NCBI GenBank assembly: GCA_019648995.1
Contig: BLXT01005746.1
Coordinates: 110,471-139,591, forward strand
Source: Plakobranchus ocellatus
Lineage: Eukaryota > Mollusca > Gastropoda > Plakobranchidae
Direction of reading: 5' to 3'
DNA: 29,121 nucleotides
The notes below the pieces were generated by a model, which saw only the letters and a list, made by a program, of their open reading frames with translations, had not been told where the DNA came from and ran no database searches. How positions within the stretch are numbered: position 1 is the stretch's first letter; the number at the start of each line of letters is the position of its first letter. A program made the translations under genes and the position numbers. This document shows, piece by piece, positions 10,087 through 20,589 of the stretch.

Positions 10087-11303
10087 ACGGCGTCTTGCTA
10101 CAACGTTATAGGTGGGAATTTAGTTTGTGAGGAGAACGATAACCCCCTCCATGCTTAGGAGACTTAAAAAATTCGCCCCGGCATAGCGCCGCTCCCGGGT
10201 GCCGTGATTAATCACCTGCAGGTATTTGATCTGACAGTCGCTGGGCCTCTTATCGCGCTGTGCGCTCTGTGCCTAGGAATTGTCCTAATATGGGCTAAAA
10301 TTTTCAGCCTTTAACCTGCCAAAAAACAAAACCCAAGCTCTGAATCACAATCGAGTTTAGTATAATCCGAAAGATCATTTTGTCCAAAATAAGACGCACT
10401 AAAAATTATACTGCTGCCTCTAAATTCGGCGATTCTATTGCCTTTTTTCCGTGATATATGTTGGTTAAGAAATAAATATGATCTTTTTACACTAGGTATT
10501 GAAATTGTCAATTTACTTAAAACTGTGCTGTTTCAATTTATTCATTTTGGTATCGGTGATGAGAACACGGTTTTATATTTTTTGTGTGCAAAGGGCTTTA
10601 AGTGCGGTCTTTAACAAAATTTTATATGAATTTTTTTTCTTATGAAGGTTACAGGAAACACTGAACACGGACGGCCTAATTTTCTATCTAGACACAGTTT
10701 TAGATTGTTTTCATCTATATATATAGATATGAAAAAAAACACTTTCTGAGAGCAAAATTTTAAACAAAAACCGCATCATACAACAAGTTTACCACGGTCT
10801 TAGTTTTATTGGCAATCGCAGTCAAAAGTATTTCAAAACAGACGTCCACATACATCTTATAAGACACGTTATGCTACAAATACTTGGATGCAATGATAAT
10901 AGAATCATAATAGACACCGCATTTACACATAAAACTAAACTTGACTCCATAAACCTAGCATTTTCCAAGATCCACAATCCAATATCGCACAAAAATCCAA
11001 TCCACACCAACAAACTGACAAAAGGTTCTCTCAAAACATCACATTTTAGAGCATCACTGCATACCATTCAAACAGAAATATAACTCTGGTTAGGTTTACT
11101 AGGAAAACAGGGAACTTTTACTTTCAACTATCGGAAAAATACAGAAAAGAACACACACGGTGAAAAATGAAGCAAGTCAATTACAGACAACAATGAAATC
11201 CCACCTGCTACAGACATCACAACACCTTAAAATACTTATTCCAGAAACGAGAAAAAAAAAACACAAAGTAAAGAATGAAATAGTAGAAAATAATTGTGTG
11301 TCC

Positions 11304-11337
<34 letters not shown>

Positions 11338-11367
11338 GAGACAGAGAGACAGAGAGAGAGAGAGAGA
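11304..11367. repeat. (GA)n microsatellite
   Basis: GA dinucleotide run interrupted by a few GACA steps. Open frames across it are artefacts. Confidence 0.95.
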
Positions 11368-11764
11368 ATTATTCTTATAAACCTAGTGCACTGTTCATAA
11401 TGACCTCAGTGATCATTAAGACCTATGGTTCAATTCTAATTGTAAATAAAATCTAGCGAATATCACATAAAACGTATAAGATAAAACTTATTTCATGTTC
11501 TAAAAAGTCTTTGAAGTTTACAGATGTATGGCTTATCACAGGCACTATATAATCTACTTTGAGTTTTGCAAAATTTATACATGTAGGCCTAGAGCTGACA
11601 AAGTGCGAGAGAGAACTAAGAAAGAGAGACGGAAAGAGAGACTGAATGAAAGAATGAGTGAATGAACACATATTAACTTTTCATGGCCATCGCTTGCAAA
11701 ACCTTAAAGAATGTTAGCCGACTGAGTGTTTGAAAGATTTTTGTGGAGGTCATTGGCACCCTTC

Positions 11765-12353
11765 GATCAGATATACGAACTTACCGGCAGTGCAGACATA
11801 TAAATCATACTTTAACCTGGATTAACTGTCAAACGAAGATACCGCACTTCAAGAAATCAACGTCTTCATAAGGTAGAGAATAATGTCTTCAGTTTCGCCA
11901 TTTTTTAAAAACCTCCAACTGCACATTTTTAATTTATTCAAGTTTTTGTGCAATGATTAAGATCAGATATACGAACTTACATGCAGTGCAGACATATAAA
12001 TCATACTTTAACCTGGAATTACTGTCAAACGAAGATACCGCACTTCAAGAGATCAACGTCTTCATAAGGTAGAGAATAATCTCTTCAGTTTCGCCATTTT
12101 TTTAAAAACCTCCAACTGCACATTTTTAATTTATTCAAGTTTTTGTGCAATGACTAAGATCGGATATACGAACTTACCGGCAGTGCTGACATATAAATCA
12201 TACATTAACCTGGATTTACTGTCAAACGAAGATACCGCACTTCAAGAAAACAACGTCTTCATAAGGTAGAGAATAATCTCTTCAGTTTCGCCATTTTTTA
12301 AAAACCTCCAACTACACATTTTTAATTTATTGAAGTTAATGTGCATAGATTAA
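11765..12353. repeat. Three tandem copies of a 196-bp repeat
   Basis: Copies start at 11765, 11961 and 12158 (periods 196 and 197), each opening 'gatcagatatacgaacttac' or a one-base variant. The copies differ at only a handful of positions, so the expansion is recent compared with the surrounding decayed repeats. The last copy starts to diverge after 'tttttaatttatt'. No open frame or promoter was recognised inside the unit. Confidence 0.95.
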
Positions 12354-12649
12354 GAATTAATGTCAACGTGACCTGTTAAAATTATTCAACCTTAAAATAT
12401 TTCTTGCGCCATCTGTAAAGTTGTATGACCTAAAAATCATTGCATTTTTTTGATAAATATATTTTCTGCCTTTAAGCCTTAAATTTCACCTGATAGTCCG
12501 CACAGATAAGTAAAAACGACGCGTTGATTGCACTGCTATTGAAAAAGCTGTAATATTCACTGGGCCTAGCATTCAGCCGGGCGGTGTACGGGGTCACGGG
12601 GTCAGAGCGGTCGGCCTGGGTCAAACTAAAAAATCGCCGGCTGACAGCC

Positions 12650-14195
12650 GTGAGCACCACTCGTTCACTGGAGAAGGTAGGTGTTGCCTACCTTAGAGTG
12701 AGCAGCGCCCGTTCACTGGAGAAGGCAGATGTTGCCTACCTTAGATTGAGTAGCGCCCGTTCACTGGAGAAGGCAGGTGTTGCCTACCTTAGAGTGAGCA
12801 GCGCTCGTTCACTGGAGAAGGTAGGTGTTGCCTACCTTAGAGTGAGCAGCGCCCGTTCACTGGAGAAGGCAGGTGTTGCCTACCCTAGAGTGAGCAGCGC
12901 CCGTTCACTGGAGAAGGTAGGTGTTGGCTACCTTAGAGTGAGCAGCGCCCGTTCATTGGAGAAGGTAGGTGTTGCCTACCCTAGAGTGAGCAGCGCCCGT
13001 TCACTGGAGAAGGTAGGTGTTGNNNNNNNNNNNNNNNNNNNNNNNNNNNNNNNNNNNNNNNNNNNNNNNNNNNNNNNNNNNNNNNNNNNNNNNNNNNNNN
13101 NNNNNNNNNNNNNNNNNNNNNNNNNNNNNNNNNNNNNNNNNNNNNNNNNNNNNNNNNNNNNNNNNNNNNNNNNNNNNNNNNNNNNNNNNNNNNNNNNNNN
13201 NNNNNNNNNNNNNNNNNNNNNNNNNNNNNNNNNNNNNNNNNNNNNNNNNNNNNNNNNNNNNNNNNNNNNNNNNNNNNNNNNNNNNNNNNNNNNNNNNNNN
13301 NNNNNNNNNNNNNNNNNNNNNNNNNNNNNNNNNNNNNNNNNNNNNNNNNNNNNNNNNNNNNNNNNNNNNNNNNNNNNNNNNNNNNNNNNNNNNNNNNNNN
13401 NNNNNNNNNNNNNNNNNNNNNNNNNNNNNNNNNNNNNNNNNNNNNNNNNNNNNNNNNNNNNNNNNNNNNNNNNNNNNNNNNNNNNNNNNNNNNNNNNNNN
13501 NNNNNNNNNNNNNNNNNNNNNNNNNNNNNNNNNNNNNNNNNNNNNNNNNNNNNNNNNNNNNNNNNNNNNNNNNNNNNNNNNNNNNNNNNNNNNNNNNNNN
13601 NNNNNNNNNNNNNNNNNNNNNNNNNNNNNNNNNNNNNNNNNNNNNNNNNNNNNNNNNNNNNNNNNNNNNNNNNNNNNNNNNNNNNNNNNNNNNNNNNNNN
13701 NNNNNNNNNNNNNNNNNNNNNNNNNNNNNNNNNNNNNNNNNNNNNNNNNNNNNNNNNNNNNNNNNNNNNNNNNNNNNNNNNNNNNNNNNNNNNNNNNNNN
13801 NNNNNNNNNNNNNNNNNNNNNNNNNNNNNNNNNNNNNNNNNNNNNNNNNNNNNNNNNNNNNNNNNNNNNNNNNNNNNNNNNNNNNNNNNNNNNNNNNNNN
13901 NNNNNNNNNNNNNNNNNNNNNNNNNNNNNNNNNNNNNNNNNNNNNNNNNNNNNNNNNNNNNNNNNNNNNNNNNNNNAGGTGTTGCCTACCCTAGAGTGTG
14001 CAGCGCCCGTTCACTGGAGAATGTAGGTGTTGCCTATCTTAGAGTGAGCAGCGCCCGTTCACTGGAGAAGGTAGGTGTTGCCTACCCTAGAGTGAGCAGC
14101 GCCCGTTCACTGGAGAAGGTAGGTTTTGCCTACCTTCGAGTGAGCAGCGCCCGTTCACTGGAGAAGGTAGGTGTTGCCTACCTTAAAGTGAACAA
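12650..14195. repeat. 48-bp satellite, second array (contains assembly gap)
   Basis: About 7.7 units before the gap and about 4.5 after it, mostly reading SSARSLEKVGVAYLRV in the plus strand. It is more homogeneous than the first array and closest to that array's last units. This fits one array split by the segment at 10087-12649. The apparent 480-codon open frame across this region is an artefact of the period and of the unsequenced bases. The array ends with a diverged unit at 'cttaaagtgaacaactgccc'. Confidence 0.9.
13023..13976. other. Assembly gap of 954 Ns inside the satellite
   Basis: Unsequenced bases with satellite units on both sides. If the length is real it would hold just under 20 units of 48 bp. 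Repeat collapse is likely, so the true array length is unknown. Confidence 0.99.
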
Positions 14196-14340
14196 CTGCC
14201 CTATTGGTTATGGACGTGATAGATTAGAATCTCTTCAAAACAGAGACGGAAGCGTTGTTCAAAGATAGCTGTCTTCAAATTTACCCCGAGATCCTCGAGG
14301 AGCTTGCGTCGCCGCTTTAAATTTTTAACCGGTACCCGAT

Positions 14341-15035
14341 TCCATCTAGCTTCAAAGCGTGTGAGATAAATCCTGAATCGAACACTCTCTTAGGGTCCAC
14401 GCAATAAGAGGGTGGGACAGATCAAACATCAGAGTCAACAAAGTTTAGGGACCACGGACTTAGTGGTTCTCACAAAAAGAGCATGAGACACATTAAACAT
14501 CATAGCATGTGGTACTGAGGAAGCCATACAGAAATAGAGATTTAGATACATTGATCCTCATTTGTAGCGGAACTGAGGGGGTCACAGAAAACGATCATGA
14601 GATACATAAAAACTAATAGTGAGCGGAAGTGAGGGAACCATACAAAAAAGATCGCGAGATAAAAAACGTTAGATAAAAGATAATGAGCTTGCTATAGGAA
14701 TCTTCACTAAATGCGTGTGAGATAAACCTCAGAGTGAATGGACAAAAGGGCTCCACACGTAAAGAACGTCAAATAAACCTTACAGTGGACAGAATAAGGG
14801 ACAAATACATTAAGAACTTGAGATACACCTCCTACTGAATGGATTTGAGGGACCCAACACATATAGAACGCGGGATAAACCTCGCTGTGAACTTAACTTC
14901 ACCGACTACGTAAAAAGAACATAAGATGACCCTCTTGATGACGAAATTGAGGGACCTAAACAAAAAGCGTGTGAGACAAACCTCTTAGTGAACAGAGTAA
15001 AGGAACCCATGCATAAAAAGCCGTAGATAAGCATT
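14341..15035. repeat. 52-bp minisatellite array, second copy
   Basis: Diverged 52-bp units matching 721-1450, including the shared stretch 'cagagtcaacaaagttta', a short gap, then 'cacaaaaagagcatgaga' near the start. Order and orientation relative to the LINE and receptor are the same as in the first block. The 145 bp between the satellite end and this array contain nothing recognised. Confidence 0.75.
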
Positions 15036-15040
15036 ATTAT

Positions 15041-16060
15041 CTATCTAGCTCTCATGTGTTTGTCTATAGCCTTTCCAGTGATTGTTAAGTGTTCTAAACC
15101 CTTGTGTAGACGAATATGACCTAAAATTGTAGATGCCTGTCTTCTGATGTCAAATAGTGATCGCTCAAATTTAGCCTCTTTCCTTACCAATTCATTGGAC
15201 TTCTTTCCGTCCATGAAATCCTCATCATTTTTCTGATAACCCACATATTTGAATATTTAATATTTGAATTATGTAACTTGTTTGAATTTTTGGCCCAAGC
15301 TAACGAGATTATATTTGATATGTTTGGGGTTAGAGGACTTCTTTGAGGTGACCATACANNNCCCCCCCCCCCCCTTGCGCCCCTTTTATGTTTATAAATT
15401 CAAAGACAGACCGCTCTCAAAAACTACAGTATCTAATTGTTTATCAGACTATGCTATTAAAGCTGTATCATATGAATATCTGGGATTATTAAGATTCTTT
15501 CCATTTATTTGCAAGCCGGAAATGTCATCAAGATTCCTTCACAGTATTTCACAATATAGGTTAGAAAAATCAACAGACATTACACATTCTGCCTCTCACC
15601 TCCTTGATGGATTTGAAAAATCAGTATGTTCTTCAATTTTCACAGATGCAAGCTGATCTTATCATATACTTTGAATTACTCTTAGAACATTAGCATCAAT
15701 GTCCAATTTTTCTAGCATAAGCAACAATTCTACATGCTGTACTAATCTATGAAGCAGAGATGGAGATCTTTTTGCATTTCTATACACCTTCCCATAAGCA
15801 TTGAAAAAGTGAATATTGCATTTCTAGTTCTTTTATCAGCCACAAAGCCAAATTGTTTTGCTGATGTCTCTGCTCTTAGCTTAGACATTTGCGCATGTTA
15901 GGCAATTAAACACGTAACGGGATTTTTGTAAAAAGTGTGATTAAAATGATTGTTCTATGTTCTCATTCTATTGCTCCTAGTGTTTTAGGCAGTACTATAA
16001 AAACAAATTTACAAAGATCTTTTGCAAGTGTATTATAATCATATATTAGATTTAGAAATT
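15041..16060 (-). mobile_element. Decayed LINE reverse transcriptase (copy next to the receptor pseudogene)
   Basis: Minus-strand reading gives non-LTR RT blocks in order. DLCKFVFIVLPK lies near 15980-16025, AKQFGFVADKRTRNAIF near 15810-15870, and DLHLCFID near 15745-15770. ELLLMLEKLDIDANVLRVI follows near 15690-15740. The catalytic box region reads YSYDTALIA near 15450-15480. A CMVTSKKSSNPK segment lies near 15310-15355. The C-terminus GHIRLHKGLEHLTITGK ends at the stop at 15041. Frameshifts, stops and the altered catalytic box make it dead. It is better preserved than its sister at 1560-2300. Confidence 0.8.
15359..15374. other. Three Ns followed by a 13-base C run
   Basis: A tiny gap and a homopolymer run lie in the middle of a LINE segment that is otherwise collinear with 1-90. 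This is probably a sequencing or gap-closure artefact. Confidence 0.85.
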
Positions 16061-16503
16061 AATTCGGAAAATTCAAAACCTAAAAAAGTGTAACTGAAAG
16101 CATCGGTTAAAGGGACAGGCCGCTCGGTAATGCATTTTGTCAAACGAGAATCAAACCTGTCTATAATATCTCACAAAATAATTCAAAAGTTTTAGCAAAA
16201 TCTTCACGGGCGTAAATCAGTTGTCCGAAATGCTTCCTCTACTTACAGCTAACCAATTTCAGTATATTAAGCTATAAGTTATTTTGAACATGTAGAAATG
16301 AGCGATCTATTCGTTGAGAAAAGAGCCTCTCACATAACGGTAAGAACAATTTCAAAGTAACAAAAAAGAACTCTGAAATAGTGGAAGGTAGTTCAGGCTC
16401 ATTTATCAGGGTTGAATAAAAATCGGGCATTAAATAACATTCTGATTAATTCTTCTTAATTTTTAGTTACCTTCTAATGTTTGAAGATTTTATTGACTTC
16501 TTG
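16061..16503. other. 3' flank of the receptor pseudogene, part of the duplicated block
   Basis: Aligns with 2301-2741 downstream of receptor 1, with many small differences. No gene seen. Confidence 0.55.
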
Positions 16504-17591
16504 CTCTGCTAATTAGAGAAATTACAGTTGTTCTCAAGAGCGTTGATACAATCGTTGACGTTCAGACCAAGATATGTGGCATCGAAAAGATTCTTGTTTT
16601 TTGCCTGCAAGGTAAAGTGAGGCATGGCCAGGTTTAAAATATACAGCACTATTCTGGGGGTCACACAGATCATGTGGATCAACACTACGATGACTGATTG
16701 CTTGATAGCACGGATTTCTTTCTTAAGTCTCTTCTTCTGTCTCTCATCTATGACTGGAACAATTTGTCTGTTTTGTATCTTACTCTCACCATTATATGCA
16801 CCAGGCTTCAAACCATCTCCAGTTGTATGTGTTTCTTTCGTCCACTCTTCACTGTCAGACTTTGGTTTGGCAGCAGATAGTGGGAGGGAGGACAGAACGC
16901 TCATTTTTCTTGAACTCACGATCCCGTATGTCGTGACTAAAAGGCATGTCGCCATGAGCACTTGCTCAACGAACGAACAAAAGGCCAATCTTGACAAAAG
17001 AGATGAAAAATTTGTTTGCCAAAGTGAAAGTATGTGTGAAATGTAACAGTGCGACACTGGAGTTTGTTTGCTGGTCTGCCGCCACAAGTAGACGCAAGGA
17101 AGCTACAGAGGGCAGAGTGAAGGCCAGAAAGATGACAAATAAGGCAGTTATAACCGCTAGAGATTTGTTCCTGGTGAAGAAATGTCGAGCAAAAAATGGA
17201 AATGCAACACAGACAGCTCTCTGAATAGCGATGTAGGTCGTGATGGCTGCCGAGATATCGATTGATGTATAAAGCAAGCGGAACATTAGTAAGTTTAAGG
17301 GAATCACCCAGTGCCCGGCTTGGCTGATAAGCGAGTACAATGTAGTACAAGCGCAGTACAACAATGTAATCATAGAGATCATGTCAGCCACGCTGAGGCA
17401 GAAGAAGCAGGCAGAGACACTGTCGATCAGCCCTATAGTGTAAAATGTAAGGATGTTTATAAGATGTTTATAAAGACTGCATGTAGACTGAGAATCAGAA
17501 TGAGGCTCCGCAGCAGAAACCTGATGTATAAGTACAGTTCATCGCTGAGAAGCTGAACATCTTGAAAGTTTTTAGTATCCGTGGCGTTCAT
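16504..17591 (-). pseudogene. Chemosensory-type GPCR pseudogene, paralogue of the 2742-3884 receptor
   Basis: The ATG at 17589-17591 opens with MNATDTKNFQDVQLLSDELY, matching the intact receptor. Three lesions break it. A 2-bp insertion near 17459-17462 shifts the frame at the end of TM1. A 4-bp tandem duplication near 16968-16977 shifts it in TM5. A 38-bp deletion at about 16533 removes the NFFVY end of TM7 and most of the C-tail. Between the lesions the translation is close to the intact copy, including TYIAIQRAVCVAFPFFAR and RAIKQSVIVVLIHMICVTPR. The remaining open pieces cannot give a seven-helix receptor. Conservation elsewhere suggests fairly recent loss. The neighbouring LINE and minisatellite are duplicated with it. 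Confidence 0.9.
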
Positions 17592-18615
17592 CTTATTGTC
17601 AACCTACACTAGTGACAGGCAATTTATTGAGACTAATTTTCTTTGTGTAAGCGAATTTTTTAATGATATTCTTTAAATATTATATACCATTATCATCTTC
17701 CAATGCCGAAAGGCAAATTAATGAACTTAATTGTCTTTAAGTAGGGATATTGTTGAATAATTTTATTTGAACAATACAATGTGACATTTTCCTGACACCT
17801 ATGTTGCTAAGAGATGAGAGTTTTGAGCGACAGCAAAATTTTGTAGGCCTGACATTACCGGATTTAAATGTTGCCTTTTCCTCGGTGTAACCGAATGGAT
17901 CATATCTGATTTCCACAATGCAGATATGAGTATAATTATCAACTGAGGAGGGAAGACTAATCTTGGCTAATGATGCGACCATGTATAGATGGTAGTCATT
18001 GTGGATGTTTCAGCAGAGCCTCACAAAACTCTTTGTTTCGCACCCTCTTTACTATTATTGACTTGGGAAAACGTTGCTTTAATTATGAGTAAATTATTCC
18101 TTTAACATGCGTGAGGATAATGTTAAGATGGCAGTAGATCCGCGATTAGATTCTTAAAGAGACCAATGTTTAGTTAATTCTTTAACTTTTAATGATAATT
18201 ATAAGGTTGAATTCACTACCAGCAAATATATTCGCGGTAAGATCAATAATGTGGCAGCTAATAAAACGTTGCTTTAAATATGAGTAAATTATTCCTTTAA
18301 ATTGCGTGAGTATAATGTTAATGTGGCAGTAGATCTGCGATAAAATTCTGAAAGACCAATGTTAAGTTCATTCCTTAACTTTTAATGATAACTATAATGT
18401 TGAATTCACTAAGCTAACATACACGCAGGAAGATCAAAGATGTTACAGCTCTAGTCAAAACAAAGCCAGATTATAATTATCCGTCATTCGAGTAGATCTA
18501 TACTCACGTTCTTGGCGCTTTAGACAAATAATGGAAAGTCAGTTTGCAAATTGGAAATGTCTTTTTACACAATCGCTATATGATTTTCTCAGGTAATAAA
18601 TTCAAATAATATACT
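17592..18615. other. 5' flank of the pseudogene, homologous to 4416-5325
   Basis: Only 17 bp separate the ATG from the point where homology with the intact gene's upstream region resumes (17609 against 4416). About 514 bp present next to receptor 1 are therefore absent here. The rest aligns with the receptor 1 flank, apart from a local tandem duplication. No open frame of note. Confidence 0.65.
18068..18455. repeat. 195-bp tandem duplication in the pseudogene flank
   Basis: Two copies start at 18068 and 18263 with 'aaaacgttgctttaa' and continue in parallel through 'gagtaaattattcctttaa', 'ggcagtagatc' and 'taacttttaatgata'. The equivalent region near receptor 1 (about 5005-5190) has a single copy, so the duplication is specific to this side. 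The two copies differ at a fair number of positions. Confidence 0.85.
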
Positions 18616-19480
18616 GGTATATTCCCATACAATAGTTAGAGCTTTTTTCCCATACAATAGTTAGGGCTTCTCTATCTATCACTGACTATTTTCTCTCCCT
18701 ATCTGATAGATTTATACTAACATACCCCACGGTGACTATCTTGCCCTGACTTCCTTGCATGAGAGCAGCACTAAGGCCACGATCAGATGCATCTTTTCTC
18801 ACGACAAACTTACAAGCTATGTCGGGCAGGTGCTTGACTGGTCTAGACGTCAGTGTCATTTTTAAAGAATGATAAGCTCTCTCTTGATCATCACCTCAAG
18901 TTACCAGGTTCGGTTGCCATTTACACACCAGGTCAGATAAAGATGTCCAAATTGCTGATTAATGAGGAATAAATTCTTTGTAATAATCCACTTAACCCAA
19001 GATCGCACCAACCTCCTGGCCTTCTTGGTTTAGAGCCTTGGCGCAGCCCGAACTTTGTCTATCTTCTGCTCCTGAAAACCGATCGCTCTCTCCCCAAGCC
19101 ATTGACCAAAGAAGCCGATCGTCTTTGCCCCAAGCACGCACTTTGTCAGTTTCACGGTGAAGTTCGCCGGCTGTACCCTCCTGAAAAGCTCCCTCAAACT
19201 CATCGCGTGGTCTTCCCAGGTTGGAATGTGGACCAACCGGTCGTCTACATAGTCCACCACGTGGTCCATCCCTCTCACAAGCATCGTCACGGCGCGGGTC
19301 AGGGTTGTTCGCGGGTTCATCATCCCAAAAGGCATCCTCATAGTGACGACCCATTTTCACAAACGCTGTCTTCGGGATGTCTTGTTTACGGACAGGAATA
19401 TGTCAGTAGCCCTCGCTCATGTCTACCTTTGAGAAGGACCTGTCTTTCTGCATGCCATGGATCACGTCAGCAGGTGATAT
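18600..19480 (-). mobile_element. Decayed Ty3/Gypsy pol fragment (RT to RNase H)
   Basis: The minus-strand translation runs through ordered pol blocks. FSKVDMSEGY lies near 19400-19435, followed by a stop where Trp is usual, then HIPVRKQDIPKTAF. Next come MPFGMMN near 19325, the catalytic YVDD box near 19240, and WEDH with TVKLTKCVLG near 19140-19215. A connection segment reads YYKEFIPH near 18965. An RNase H-like part follows, with VRKDASDRGLSAALMQG (about 18750-18805) and LSDRE. At least two frameshifts and several stops make it inactive. No LTRs, gag or integrase were recognised. A 16-17-bp word, 'cccatacaatagttag', is repeated at 18624-18660 at the 3' edge. Confidence 0.85.
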
Positions 19481-20324
19481 GATTAGGAGGAATCTATATC
19501 TAGATCTAGACTCAATTCACACTCAAAGTAATTCATAGTCACACATACCAAGTCGACTGCGATTTTCATCAAGTCAAAGCGTTGGAATTATCCTTTGTGT
19601 ATCTGTTGAATAAGGGAAAGTGAGTGCCATCACATAATCTGACCGTTTGCGCACAAACCACGAGGCCAGTCTTCTTACGCATTTGATCAGACTTACTTAT
19701 AGTTGGGCATAGTAATAGCAACAAACAGTCCCTCAGGTCGGCTATTACAAGTCGTGTTGCCTTCACTATGGCCTTGGCCTGCAATTTTACAAGAACATTT
19801 TGTGGTGATCATCAAGAAGAGCACTTAGTAGATAAAATTACTATTAGTGTGACAAGCACCTTGCTTACATCAAGATATACAAATGTTCACAAGAACATTT
19901 TCCGCTTGTCGTTTATAAACTATGCACGAACCAAACCATTAAATAAGGTATCAACTAAATGTGATTTCTATTTGGCACCATCACAGAACAAAGGTACATA
20001 CGACATTAAAGGATGCAATTTTGCAATGGATGATTTATTGACTAAATGATGATAGAGAGCTTTTAAAAAAATAAGATCACGAACTGTTTTCTTTTTAACT
20101 TGGACAATTTATCAGGAAGTTACTTTATTGCAAGGAACACTTCCTTTCCTGTCATTTTTTTCTAAGAGTTACAGTAAGGGTACCCATTTGATAAAACAAA
20201 TCTGTTCTCTATTATCTCTGTGAAACATGTTATTGATTAACTTTTTAATTTTTGTTGTTAATCTTAAGGCTTTCATTGAAGTAACTAAATCTTGACGTAC
20301 CTGCTAGTTTAGCTTTTTCGTAAC
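19481..20324. other. Unassigned stretch between Gypsy fragment and inverted repeat
   Basis: It contains a 93-codon plus-strand open frame (19768-20049) without recognisable domains. A weak VRKR-like stretch on the minus strand near 19650-19670 could be the upstream edge of the Gypsy pol, but this is uncertain. Nothing else recognised. Confidence 0.35.
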
Positions 20325-20589
20325 TATTATTATATTTTTTACTTTGAGTAAAGGTAATTTGTCCTTTATTATTATTGTTATAAATAGATCTGTCGTGACT
20401 TTGTATCATCGTTGTATTACACACCCAAAGCAGACATCAGGCCACACTCAGACACACAGATAGTCAAATAAGAATAAACAATAAATATATACTCATATCA
20501 CTCAAAAGAGCCTGTTTATACAATGCATTTAAGTATATGTGTTGTCAGAAATCATTTAAATATCCCATAAGTCAACTTGTAGTACCTTA

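Larger units (their letters stand above)
10087..12649. other. 2.56-kb segment interrupting the 48-bp satellite
   Basis: The satellite stops at 10086 and resumes at the same phase at 12650. The 8-mer 'gtgagcac' is present on both sides (10079-10086 and 12650-12657). The satellite unit normally contains 'gtgagca', so this is either a target-site duplication or simply phase. The segment has GC-rich ends (about 10140-10270 and 12540-12650) and an AT-rich middle. It holds a GA microsatellite and a triple 196-bp repeat. A small perfect palindrome near 10710-10735 is built on 'ctatatatatag'. No transposase, reverse transcriptase or terminal inverted repeats were found, and open frames are short and featureless. 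Confidence 0.55.

Noticed and set aside
12584..14026. A 480-codon open frame suggesting a large repeat protein.
   Set aside because: It runs across the assembly gap and consists only of the 48-bp satellite, whose period is a multiple of three.
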